64,000 bases of DNA from Thiohalospira sp051746205. Lineage in GTDB: Bacteria; Pseudomonadota; Gammaproteobacteria; Thiohalospirales; Thiohalospiraceae. The notes beneath the pieces are model-generated. The model was not told the DNA's origin, did not search any database, and saw only the letters and a list, made by a program, of their open reading frames with translations. Below, one piece after another: positions 48,343 through 55,792 of the stretch (position 1 is the first letter of the stretch; the number at the start of each line of letters is the position of its first letter). The translations under genes were made by a program, and so were the position numbers. The DNA is taken from contig JBNJEU010000003.1 in NCBI GenBank assembly GCA_051746205.1, positions 15,962 through 79,961 of the forward strand, in the 5' to 3' direction.

Positions 48343-49214
48343 TGGCGATCCTGATCGACGCGAACACGAAGGTGATCTGTCAGGGGTTCACGGGCCGTCA
48401 GGGCACCTTTCACTCGGAACAGGCGATTGCCTACGGCACCCGTCTGGTGGGCGGGGTGACCCCGGGCAAGGGCGGACAGACCCATCTCGACCGCCCGGTC
48501 TTCGATACGGTCGCCGACGCGGTGGCGGTCACCGGTGCCGAGGCCACCATGATCTACGTCCCGGCGCCGTTCGCCGCCGACGCGATCCTGGAGGCGGCCG
48601 ACGCCGGCATCCGGGTGGTGGTCTGCATCACCGAGGGGATCCCGGTGCGGGACATGGTGCGGGTGAAGGCCGCCCTGCGCGGTCGCGATGTCGCCCTGAT
48701 CGGGCCCAACTGCCCCGGGATCATCACCCCGGGCGGCTGCAAGATCGGGATCATGCCCGGTGCCATCCATCGGCCGGGGCGGATCGGGATCATCTCGCGA
48801 TCCGGCACGCTGACCTACGAGGCGGTGGCGCAGACCACCGCCTGCGGCCTGGGTCAGAGCACCTGCATCGGCATCGGCGGCGATCCGGTCCACGGTCTCG
48901 ACTTCATCGACTGCCTGGCCCGTTTCGAGGACGATCCCGACACGGACGGCATCGTCATGGTGGGCGAAATCGGTGGCGGCGCCGAGGAGGCGGCCGCGGA
49001 CTACATCCGTGAACACGTCGACAAGCCGGTGGTCGGCTACATCGCCGGAATCACCGCGCCATCGGGCAAGCGCATGGGCCACGCCGGCGCCATCATCAGT
49101 GGTGGCCAGGGACGGGCCGAGGACAAGTTCGCGGCGCTGGAGGCGGCCGGGGTGACCCTGGCGCGTTCGCCGGCAGACATCGGTGAGCAGATGCGCCGGG
49201 TACTCGATGGCTGA
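48342..49214 (+). CDS. sucD: Succinyl-CoA synthetase alpha subunit
   Basis: CoA-binding and histidine-phosphorylated subunit. ILIDANTKVICQGFTGRQGTFHSEQAIAYG binds CoA; PGIITPGGCKIGIMPGAIH and SRSGTLTYEA follow. The phosphorylated histidine is in KRMGHAGAIISGGQGRAEDK near the C terminus. 290 residues, the same size as in E. coli. It partners SucC encoded just upstream and overlaps the nadE frame by eight bases. Confidence 0.97.
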
Positions 49215-50901
49215 GCACACCATGAAGCGTCTCGACATCGCCATCGCGCAGCTCAATCCGGTGGTGGGGGATGTCGCCGGCAATGTCGACCAGGTGATCC
49301 GCGCCGCCGGCGAGGCGCGCGACGAACTCGGCGCCCGCCTGCTGCTCTGCCCGGAGATGACCCTGGCCGGCTACCCGCCGGAGGACCTGCTGCTGCGCGA
49401 GGAATTCGCCCTGCAGTGCCTCCATGGCCTGGAGCGCATCAAGCGCGACGTACACGGCATCGATGTGGTGGTCGGTATGCCGTGGCTGGAAAGCGGCGGC
49501 CTCCACAATGCCGCGGTGCTCGTCCGGGATGGCCGGACCGAGGCGATCTACTTCAAGCAGCTTCTGCCCAATTACAGCGTTTTCGACGAGAAACGCTACT
49601 TCGTCCCCGGCCACGCGCCGGGTCTGGTGGAGCTGACCACCGCCGAGGGCCAGCGTGTCCCGGCGGCGCTGCTGGTCTGCGAGGATGTCTGGCAGGCCGG
49701 TGTGATGGAGGCCGCGGCCGCGGCCGGAGCGCAGCTGGCGCTGGTGCTCAATGCCTCCCCGTTCCATGCCGAGCGCGCCAGCGAGCGCGAGGCCACCGTG
49801 CGCGACCGGGTGACCGCCAGCGCCATCCCCGTGGTCTACGCCAATCTGGTGGGTGGCCAGGACGAACTGGTCTTCGACGGCGCCTCCTTCGTCATGGACG
49901 CCGAGGGTCGAGTAGTACAGCGTGCTCCGGCCTTCGAAGCGGGTCTCCATCGGGTGAGCCTGAGCGCCGATCCCGGGGCCGGCAAGCTGCTCTGGCGACC
50001 GGAGCCCGGTCCGATCAGCGAACACGATCCGGCGCCGGCGGCAGCCTATCGCGCCCTGGTGCTCGGTCTGCGCGACTACATGGAGAAGAACGGTTTTCCC
50101 GGCGCGGTCATCGGCCTCTCCGGCGGGGTCGACTCCGCCCTGACCCTGGCCGTGGCAGTGGATGCCCTGGGGGCCGAGCGAGTGGAAGCGGTCATGATGC
50201 CGTCGCGGTATACGCGGGAGATCAGCCTGGCGGACGCCGCGGCGGAGGCGGAGACCCTCGGAGTTCACTACCGGGTCCTCCCCATCGACGAACTCCAGTC
50301 CGGCTTTTTGGCCACCCTGGCGGAGCCCTTTGCCGGCACCGAATCCGGTGTGGCCGAGGAGAACATCCAGGCGCGCATTCGTGGCACGCTGCTGATGGCA
50401 CTCTCCAACAAGAGCGGGCGGATGGTGGTGACCACCGGCAACAAGAGCGAGATGGCGGTGGGCTATGCGACCCTCTACGGCGACATGGCCGGCGGGTTCG
50501 CTGTGCTCAAGGATGTGCCCAAGACCCTGGTCTACGAACTCTGCCGCTGGCGCAACGCGCGCGGGGCGGTGATCCCGGAGCGGGTACTGGAGCGGCCGCC
50601 GTCGGCGGAACTGGCGCCGGACCAGGCCGATACCGATTCGCTGCCGCCCTATCCGGTGCTCGACGTCATCCTGGCCCGTTACGTGGAGAACGACGAATCG
50701 CTGGAGGCCATCATCGCCGACGGGTACGATGCGGCCACGGTGGAACGGGTGGCGCGGATGGTGGATTGCAACGAGTACAAGCGGCGCCAGGCCCCACCGG
50801 GGGTTCGGGTGACGCGCCGCGCCTTCGGACGCGATCGCCGGTTCCCGATCACCAGCGGGTATCGCCACGGGCTGCCGGATCCGGGCGGACACAGGGAATG
50901 A
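49207..50901 (+). CDS. nadE: Glutamine-dependent NAD+ synthetase
   Basis: Amidates nicotinic acid adenine dinucleotide to NAD+, taking ammonia from glutamine. The N-terminal carbon-nitrogen hydrolase domain has the Glu-Lys-Cys triad in LLCPEMTLAGYPPEDLLL, YFKQLLPNYSVFDEKRYF and ALLVCEDVWQ. The C-terminal synthetase domain has the pyrophosphate loop IGLSGGVDSALTLAVAVDALG, then TTGNKSEMAVGYATLYGDMAGGFAVLKDVPKT (quoted in part). About 564 residues. The ATG at 49207 overlaps sucD; the ATG at 49222 (MKRLDIAIAQLNP) begins closer to the conserved region and may be the real start. Confidence 0.95.
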   Translation: MAEHTMKRLDIAIAQLNPVVGDVAGNVDQVIRAAGEARDELGARLLLCPEMTLAGYPPEDLLLREEFALQCLHGLERIKRDVHGIDVVVGMPWLESGGLHNAAVLVRDGRTEAIYFKQLLPNYSVFDEKRYFVPGHAPGLVELTTAEGQRVPAALLVCEDVWQAGVMEAAAAAGAQLALVLNASPFHAERASEREATVRDRVTASAIPVVYANLVGGQDELVFDGASFVMDAEGRVVQRAPAFEAGLHRVSLSADPGAGKLLWRPEPGPISEHDPAPAAAYRALVLGLRDYMEKNGFPGAVIGLSGGVDSALTLAVAVDALGAERVEAVMMPSRYTREISLADAAAEAETLGVHYRVLPIDELQSGFLATLAEPFAGTESGVAEENIQARIRGTLLMALSNKSGRMVVTTGNKSEMAVGYATLYGDMAGGFAVLKDVPKTLVYELCRWRNARGAVIPERVLERPPSAELAPDQADTDSLPPYPVLDVILARYVENDESLEAIIADGYDAATVERVARMVDCNEYKRRQAPPGVRVTRRAFGRDRRFPITSGYRHGLPDPGGHRE

Positions 50902-50923
50902 ACCACGCAAGCGAGGCACAGCC

Positions 50924-51262
50924 ATGAAGAAGATCGAGGCCATCATCAAGCCGTTCAAGCTCGACGACGTCCGCGAGGCGCTGTCGGACGCCGGTGTGGC
51001 CGGCATGACCGCCACCGAGGTCAAGGGGTTCGGGCGTCAGAAGGGCCATACCGAGCTCTATCGCGGGGCCGAATATGTCGTCGATTTCCTGCCGAAGGTG
51101 CGCATCGAGGTGGTCGTGACCGAGGATCAGGTGGATACCTGCCTCGAGGCGATCACCAATGCGGCGCATACCGGGAAGATCGGGGACGGGAAGATCTTCG
51201 TGACGCCGGTGGAGCGGGTCATCCGGATCCGGACCGGGGAGGAGGACGAAGCGGCGATCTGA
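50924..51262 (+). CDS. glnB: Nitrogen regulatory protein P-II
   Basis: Trimeric signal protein reporting 2-oxoglutarate, ATP/ADP and glutamine status to GlnD, GlnE and NtrB. MKKIEAIIKPFKLDDVREAL is the family start. Tyr51 in HTELYRGAEYVVDFLPK is the uridylylation site. TGKIGDGKIFV matches the PII C-terminal signature (GKIGDGKIFV). 112 residues. It follows nadE by 22 bases with its own ribosome site. A location next to nadE rather than amtB argues for GlnB over GlnK. Confidence 0.95.
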   Translation: MKKIEAIIKPFKLDDVREALSDAGVAGMTATEVKGFGRQKGHTELYRGAEYVVDFLPKVRIEVVVTEDQVDTCLEAITNAAHTGKIGDGKIFVTPVERVIRIRTGEEDEAAI

Positions 51263-51319
51263 TTCCCGTTCGGTCGCTCTCGGAGGGGTCGTGATCCCGG
51301 CCTGTGCGGGTCCGGAGGT

Positions 51320-51433
51320 GGTCGCGAGCGGGGTGGCACTCACCGGGGGGCCGCCGTGAATACGTCCGTGTAGGCTCGACGGCCGCATCCCTGCGGCGGA
51401 CGCCCCCCGGTGAGCGCCACCCCGCTCACGACC
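51320..51433 (+). repeat. Long palindromic intergenic element, copy B (31-bp arms, conserved core)
   Basis: Arms 51320-51350 and 51403-51433 are complementary at 29 of 31 positions; both mismatches are transition-type. The centre contains CGCCGTGAATACGTCC, one extra base, and TGTAGGCTC (51352-51377), then GACGGCCGC-ATCCCT-GCGGCGG, almost as in copy A, bordered by six G (51345-51350) and six C (51403-51408). The arm sequence is unrelated to those of copies A and C. Beyond the right arm a 15-base stretch with a small hairpin (CGCC-TACA-GGCG) interrupts weaker outer complementarity. It starts 57 bases after the glnB stop. Confidence 0.92.
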
Positions 51434-51510
51434 GCGCGCCTACAGGCGACCTCTGGTTCCAGCCTTGCCGAGACCCCCCTTGAAACACCCGCTCGATATC
51501 CCCACATACG

Positions 51511-51570
51511 TTGACAAGGTTTTAGACCTTGTATAACCTTCATCGCAGAGTTTAGAACTAATCTAAACTC
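51511..51570 (+). promoter_or_regulatory. Promoter and two dyad operators of the rubrerythrin operon
   Basis: TTGACA (51511-51516) and TATAAC (51532-51537) form a promoter with a short 15-base spacer. A perfect inverted repeat, ACAAGGT-TTTAG-ACCTTGT (51514-51532), fills the spacer and touches both hexamers. A second, GAGTTTAGA-ACTAA-TCTAAACTC (51548-51570), lies where the first transcribed bases should be. Both have five-base centres. This architecture suggests tight control by one or two dimeric regulators, perhaps responding to peroxide or iron-sulphur status, but the protein is not identifiable from the sequence. Confidence 0.75.
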
Positions 51571-51614
51571 CCGTTCAACCACCAAAGCCACAACCACGAG
51601 AAAGGAGTGACACC

Positions 51615-52034
51615 ATGGATCTCAAAGGCAGCAAGACCGAGCAGGCCCTGAAGGACGCGTTCTCCGGCGAATCCCAGGCCAACCGTCGCTATCTCTATTT
51701 CGCCTCCAAGGCCGACGTCGAGGGCTTCAACGATGTCTCCGCCGTGTTCCGCTCCACCGCCGAAGGCGAGACCGGCCACGCCCACGGCCATCTGGAGTAT
51801 CTGGAAGACTGTGGTGACCCGGCCACCGGTCTGCCCTTCGGCAGCACCGAAGCCAACCTGAAGACCGCCATCGAAGGCGAGACCCACGAGTACACCGACA
51901 TGTACCCGGGCATGGCCAAGACCGCCCGCGAAGAGGGTTTCGACGAGATCGCCGACTGGTTCGAGACCCTGGCCAAGGCCGAGCGGTCCCACGCCAATCG
52001 CTTCCAGAAGTCCCTGGACAGCCTCGGCAGCTGA
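51615..52034 (+). CDS. Rubrerythrin, diiron-only form
   Basis: Ferritin-like diiron protein, in most species a peroxide-reducing enzyme. 139 residues contain the four-helix bundle with iron-binding ExxH pairs: AEGETGHAHGH (about 50-59), IEGETHEY (about 87-93) and KAERSHANR (about 121-129), plus Glu19 in AFSGESQANRRYLYFA. The C-terminal rubredoxin domain of classical rubrerythrin is absent, so electrons must come from another protein. The Fe-S protein encoded downstream is the obvious candidate. A strong AAAGGAGTG ribosome site precedes the ATG, and the promoter with dyads is just upstream. Confidence 0.92.
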   Translation: MDLKGSKTEQALKDAFSGESQANRRYLYFASKADVEGFNDVSAVFRSTAEGETGHAHGHLEYLEDCGDPATGLPFGSTEANLKTAIEGETHEYTDMYPGMAKTAREEGFDEIADWFETLAKAERSHANRFQKSLDSLGS

Positions 52035-52045
52035 GGCGGTGTGAA

Positions 52046-52141
52046 CCGGTGGGGGGGGGGGGGGGGGGGGGACGCGACACATAGGGGGTGGGGGGGGGGG
52101 GGGGTGTGCCCCTTTCCACCCCCCCCCCCCCCCCCCACCGG
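52046..52141. repeat. Homopolymer palindrome: runs of 21 G, 15 G and 18 C
   Basis: CCGGT (52046-52050) followed by 21 consecutive G (52051-52071) is complementary to 18 consecutive C (52119-52136) followed by ACCGG (52137-52141). Between them is a further run of 15 G (52090-52104) preceded by GGGGGT. Both G tracts can pair with the C tract, so two competing hairpins are possible, as are four-stranded G structures. The region starts 12 bases after the rubrerythrin stop and is about 110 bases before the next start codon. Tract lengths may be inexact if the assembly is imperfect. Confidence 0.85.
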
Positions 52142-52210
52142 CGGCTTGGTACAGCCCGTGCCCCCGGATCTCTGTACGCCTCGCCGGGCGGCGCGGGCTG
52201 TACCAAGTCG
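52142..52210. repeat. Second-type palindromic element with 14-17 bp arms
   Basis: CTTGGTACAGCCCG (52145-52158) is exactly complementary to CGGGCTGTACCAAG (52194-52207). Allowing one G-T pair, the match extends to 52142 and 52210. The 35-base centre includes CGGATCTCTGTACGCCTCG and GC-rich stretches that can pair further. It does not carry the GTGAATAC core of the three large elements, so it appears to be another repeat type. It directly abuts the homopolymer palindrome and lies upstream of the Fe-S gene ribosome site. Confidence 0.82.
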
Positions 52211-52252
52211 TATCCCCCTTGCCGTGCCACACAAGAACAGAAGGAGAGGCCG

Positions 52253-53602
52253 ATGTCCGCACCCACCGAAGGCAGCCGTGAAGGGAACCTGGAGGCGCCC
52301 ACTCGCCATCCGCTGAAGTGGAAGGAAGAGTCCTTCTACGATCAGGACATGCTCTACGCCGAACTGGAACGGGTCTACGACATCTGCCACGGCTGCCGCC
52401 GCTGCGTCAGCCTCTGCAACGCCTTCCCGACGCTGTTCGACCTGGTGGACGAGTCGGAGACCATGGAGGTCGACGGCGTGGCGAAGGAGGATTACTGGAA
52501 GGTCGTGGACCACTGTTACCTCTGCGACCTCTGCTATCTCACCAAGTGCCCCTATGTGCCGCCCCACGAGTGGGAGGTGGATTTCCCCCACCTGATGCTG
52601 CGCGCCAAGGCCGTGCGTTTCCGCCAGGAGGGGGCGAAGGCCAGCCACCGGCTGATGTCCTCCACCGATACCATCGGCAAGCTGGCGGGCATCCCGGTGG
52701 TCAGCAGCGCGGTGAACACCGCGAACGGTCTCGGGTTCGTGCGCACGATCCTGGACAGGGTGATGGGGGTCCACCCCGCCGCCGCCCTGCCGAAGTACCA
52801 CAGTAACAAGGGTCGGGCGCGCGTCGCGAAGATGGGCAGCCGCGTCGACGAGCCCGAGGCCGTGGGTCGCACGAAGGGGCAGGTCGCCCTGTTCGCCACC
52901 TGCTACGGCAACTACAACGAGCCGCATCTGCTGGAGGACCTGCACAAGGTCTTCGAGCACAACGGCATCCGGGTCACCCTGGCGGAGAAGGAGCAGTGCT
53001 GCGGCATGCCGAAGCTCGAGCTGGGCGATCTGGAGGCCGTGGAACGGGCCAAGGAGGCCAACATCCCGGCCCTGGTGAAGGCCATCGACGCCGGCTACGA
53101 CATCGTGGCGCCGGTGCCCTCCTGCGTGCTGATGTTCAAGCAGGAACTGCCCCTGATGTTCCCCGACGACGCCGATGTTCTGAAGGTTCAGGAGAACATC
53201 TTCGACCCGTTCGAGTACCTGATGCTCCGCCATCAGGAGGGCAAGCTGGACACCGAATTCAAGGAGCACCTCGGGCGGATCGCCTATCACGCCGCCTGCC
53301 ACTTGCGGGTGCAGAAGATCGGCCTGAAGACCCGCGAGCTGCTGGAGCTGATCCCGGAAACCGAGATCGACACCATCGAGCGCTGCTCCGGCCACGACGG
53401 CACCTACGCCGTGAAGAGCGAATTCCACGAAATCTCCATGAAGATCTGCCGGCCGGTCATCAGCCGAGTGAAGAAGGCCGAGGCGGATCACTACGCCAGC
53501 GACTGTCCCATGGCGGGCCACCAGATCGAGAACGGCATGGACGCGGACGCGAAACCGGCCGAGCATCCGCTGACCCTGCTGCGCCAGGCCTACGGTCTGT
53601 AA
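52253..53602 (+). CDS. Iron-sulphur protein with two ferredoxin clusters and CCG domains (HdrD/GlpC-like)
   Basis: 449-residue redox protein. Two [4Fe-4S] motifs: Cys45, 48, 51 and 55 (CHGCRRCVSLC), and Cys88, 91, 94 and 99 (CYLCDLCYLTKC). Two cysteine-rich CCG domains follow: FATCYGNYNEPH, KEQCCGMPKLE and PVPSCVLMF, then YHAACHLRVQK, ERCSGHDGTYAV and ASDCPMAGHQIE. The layout resembles HdrD and the GlpC subunit. It is set between rubrerythrin and DUF3501 genes, so it may feed electrons to rubrerythrin. ATG 52253 is chosen for its AAGGAGAGG site; the frame is open back through the C tract to 52088 but that extension is low-complexity. Confidence 0.9.
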   Translation: MSAPTEGSREGNLEAPTRHPLKWKEESFYDQDMLYAELERVYDICHGCRRCVSLCNAFPTLFDLVDESETMEVDGVAKEDYWKVVDHCYLCDLCYLTKCPYVPPHEWEVDFPHLMLRAKAVRFRQEGAKASHRLMSSTDTIGKLAGIPVVSSAVNTANGLGFVRTILDRVMGVHPAAALPKYHSNKGRARVAKMGSRVDEPEAVGRTKGQVALFATCYGNYNEPHLLEDLHKVFEHNGIRVTLAEKEQCCGMPKLELGDLEAVERAKEANIPALVKAIDAGYDIVAPVPSCVLMFKQELPLMFPDDADVLKVQENIFDPFEYLMLRHQEGKLDTEFKEHLGRIAYHAACHLRVQKIGLKTRELLELIPETEIDTIERCSGHDGTYAVKSEFHEISMKICRPVISRVKKAEADHYASDCPMAGHQIENGMDADAKPAEHPLTLLRQAYGL

Positions 53603-53627
53603 TCCACGAACAACCGAGGAGACGAGC

Positions 53628-54212
53628 ATGCAGCCCCTGAAACACGAGGATCTCTTTTCCCTGGAGCAGTACGCCAGGGAGCGTCCGACCTTTCGCGCGA
53701 AGGTTCTGGAGCACAAGAAGAATCGCCAGCTCGGCATCGGGCCGCACGCCACCCTCTATTTCGAGGATCGGCTGACCCTGCAGTACCAGATCCAGGAGAT
53801 GCTGCGGGTCGAGCGGATCTTCGAGGCCGAGGGGATCCAGGACGAGCTGGACGCCTACAACCCGCTGCTGCCCGATGGCAGCAACTGGAAGGCGACCTTC
53901 ATGATCGAATACACCGACGAGGAAGAGCGGCGCAAAGCGCTGGCGCAGATGATCGGCATCGAGGATCACACCTGGGTGCGGGTCGCCGGCCACGACACGG
54001 TCTACCCCATCGCCGACGAGGACCTGGACCGCGCCACCGATGACAAGACCTCGGCGGTCCACTTCCTGCGCTTTGAACTGACGCCGGAGATGGTCGGCGC
54101 GGTGAAGGAGGGGGCGGACATCGCCGCGGGTATCGACCACCCGAACTACAGCCACACCATCGAGGCCATCCCGGCCCCCGTACGCGACGCCCTGGCCTCC
54201 GACCTCGACTGA
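53628..54212 (+). CDS. DUF3501 family protein
   Basis: 194-residue soluble protein belonging, by pattern, to DUF3501: ERPTFRAKVLEHKKNRQLGIGPHATLYFEDRLTLQYQIQEMLRVERIFE (quoted in segments: REKVLEHKK-like RAKVLEHKKNR, GPHATLYFEDRLT, YQIQEMLRVERI), then YNPLLPDGSNWKATFMIEYTDEEERR and the C-terminal FELTPEMVGAVKEGADIAAG. No catalytic motif is recognisable. The family is repeatedly found next to rubrerythrin and the HdrD/GlpC-like protein, as here (25-base gap). Conserved HATLYFED and NWKATFMIEY suggest a binding pocket, but the function is unknown. Confidence 0.88.
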   Translation: MQPLKHEDLFSLEQYARERPTFRAKVLEHKKNRQLGIGPHATLYFEDRLTLQYQIQEMLRVERIFEAEGIQDELDAYNPLLPDGSNWKATFMIEYTDEEERRKALAQMIGIEDHTWVRVAGHDTVYPIADEDLDRATDDKTSAVHFLRFELTPEMVGAVKEGADIAAGIDHPNYSHTIEAIPAPVRDALASDLD

Positions 54213-54218
54213 GGCTCC

Positions 54219-54400
54219 GCCCGTCCGTTGCCCTCGCGTTCCGGGGTGGCGGGCCGGGGATCGGGGTAGTCGCCGCCGGCGGGACGCCGTGAATACATCC
54301 ATGTAGGCTCTCAGCGGCCATCCATGGCCGCTGAAGCCCGCCGACTGCGCTACCCCGATCCCCGGCCCGCCACCCCGGAACGCGAGGGCAACGGACGGGC
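54219..54400 (+). repeat. Long palindromic intergenic element, copy C (51-bp perfect arms, conserved core)
   Basis: A perfect 51-bp inverted repeat: 54219-54269 is exactly complementary to 54350-54400. The 80-base centre continues with an inner stem (CGGCGGG 54277-54283 with CCCGCCG 54337-54343), the motif CGCCGTGAATACATCC, one base and TGTAGGCTC (54285-54310), and a ten-bp hairpin, TCAGCGGCCA-TCCA-TGGCCGCTGA (54311-54334). It occupies almost the whole gap between two convergent genes, six bases after the DUF3501 stop and ten bases before the nitroreductase stop. The arms are unrelated to those of copies A and B. Confidence 0.95.
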
Positions 54401-54410
54401 TTCGGTCGCG

Positions 54411-54935
54411 CTAGTCGTGGTAGCCGACGATCTCGTCCAGCGCCCGGCGCGGCGAGGGTTCCGGGAATTCCGCCGGATAGCCGACACAGAGGATGGTCAG
54501 CGGCTGCAATCCCGCCTTCAATGCCAGTGCCCCGCGCACCGCCTCCTCGTCGAAGTGGCCCACCCAGGTGGAGCCCATGCCGGCGGCGACCACCGCCAGC
54601 TGGGCATAGGCCGCCGCGATGGTGGTGTCCTGGATCGCGTAGAGGTTGGCGCCGCGCTCACCGAATCGGGCCTCCGAGCGCCCCGGTTCCGCCGCGAAGA
54701 CCAGGCTCACCGGGGCCTCGGCGATGAACTCCTCGCCCGGGGCGGCGGCGGCCAGGGCGCGGCGGGGGCCGGCACCGCGCACCACCTCGATGTGGTAGGG
54801 CTGGACGTCACCGGCCGAGGGCGCGGTGGTCGCCATCTCCAGAATCGCATGGAGCTTTTCCGCCTCCACCGGACGATCCGTCTGAAAGCGGCGGATGGAA
54901 TGGCGGTGACGGACGGTCTCGAAGAAATCCCACAT
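54411..54935 (-). CDS. Nitroreductase family flavoprotein
   Basis: FMN-dependent oxidoreductase fold, 174 residues. RHRHSIRRFQTDRPV is the FMN-phosphate-binding start, ATTAPSAGDVQPYHIEVVRG the second FMN contact, and AIAAAYAQLAVVAAGMGSTWVGHFDEEAVRGAL (quoted here as AAAYAQLAVVAAGMGSTWVG) and LCVGYPAEFPEPSPRRALDEI complete the family pattern. At this length it is a compact member; the substrate is unknown. It lies 12 bases upstream of bamD on the minus strand. It is convergent with DUF3501, with palindromic element C between them. Confidence 0.88.
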   Translation of the reverse strand: MWDFFETVRHRHSIRRFQTDRPVEAEKLHAILEMATTAPSAGDVQPYHIEVVRGAGPRRALAAAAPGEEFIAEAPVSLVFAAEPGRSEARFGERGANLYAIQDTTIAAAYAQLAVVAAGMGSTWVGHFDEEAVRGALALKAGLQPLTILCVGYPAEFPEPSPRRALDEIVGYHD

Positions 54936-54947
54936 CTCTCTACTCCT

Positions 54948-55706
54948 TCAGCGGGTCCGGCCATCGTGGCCGGGGGCATTGTGCGCCAGCAATTCCTCGG
55001 CGCTGGCGGCCAGCTCGTCCTGTCCGAGGGCCGTGTAGGCTTCGACCATGAGAGTGAGGGCGTCGACGACCGCGGGGGTCTGGTCGAAATCCTCCAGCAC
55101 GCGGCTGGCGCGATTGGCCGCCGCCACATGGGCGTCGCGCTCCAGGTAGAAGCGGGCGACGTGGACCTCGTAGGCCGCCAGGCTGTTGCGCAGATGGACC
55201 ATGCGCTGGGCGGCGTCCTCGGCGTACCGGCTCTCGGGGTGTTTACGCACCAGTTCGGCATAGTAATCGAAGGTCTTGCGCAAGGCCGAGGGATCGCGTT
55301 TGGCCGGATCCTGCCCGAAGAGGTCGTTGAGGGCGTTGCGGTTCTTCTGGCTGCCAGACAGCCCGCGGACATAGTACGCGTAGTCGACGTGGGGATGGCG
55401 CGGATGCATCTGGATGAAGCGCTCGGCGGTGGCGATGGCCGAATCGGGCTCCGACTGCCGATAATAGGCGTAGGCCAGGTCCAGCTGGCCCTGTTCGGCG
55501 TGGGCGCCGTAGGGAAAGTTGGTCTCCAGCTCCTGATAATACTGGACGGCGGTCTGGTAGCGCTCGTCGTCCAGCGCCTCGCGGGCCTCCTGATAGTAGC
55601 GCTCGGCGTCCCACTGGTCACGGTCGGTGGTGGCACAGCCGGCGAGGATCAGGAACGCGGCGAGCAGGGTCGGGAGCGCGCGGCGTGGTAGGTATCGATT
55701 CACCAT
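54948..55706 (-). CDS. bamD: Outer-membrane protein assembly factor BamD
   Basis: Essential lipoprotein of the BAM complex that inserts beta-barrel proteins. The signal peptide ends in the lipobox LAGC (ALPTLLAAFLILAGC). Five TPR-like helical pairs follow (ERYYQEAREALDDERYQTAVQYYQELETNFPYG in part, AYAYYRQSEPDSAIATAERFI, RHPHVDYAYYVRGL). 252 residues from the ATG at 55706; the open frame continues upstream without a signal. It is divergent from rluD, the same arrangement as in E. coli and Pseudomonas. Confidence 0.95.
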   Translation of the reverse strand: MVNRYLPRRALPTLLAAFLILAGCATTDRDQWDAERYYQEAREALDDERYQTAVQYYQELETNFPYGAHAEQGQLDLAYAYYRQSEPDSAIATAERFIQMHPRHPHVDYAYYVRGLSGSQKNRNALNDLFGQDPAKRDPSALRKTFDYYAELVRKHPESRYAEDAAQRMVHLRNSLAAYEVHVARFYLERDAHVAAANRASRVLEDFDQTPAVVDALTLMVEAYTALGQDELAASAEELLAHNAPGHDGRTR

Positions 55707-55792
55707 GGTGCTGGGGTATCCTGCAAGTCGGGTCGAACCCCGGTAAGAAATCCGGATGAAACGCAGTATAACGGCAGGTGGAACGCGAATAA

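Noticed and set aside
52088..52252. N-terminal extension of the Fe-S protein reading through the C tract
   Set aside because: The 55 extra residues are encoded by homopolymers and the palindrome. A good ribosome site and ATG at 52253 start exactly where the conserved protein begins.
55707..55792. Promoters in the divergent bamD-rluD gap
   Set aside because: TATAAC at 55767-55772 could be a -10, but no acceptable -35 was found at 16-18 bases on either strand, so no promoter is annotated.
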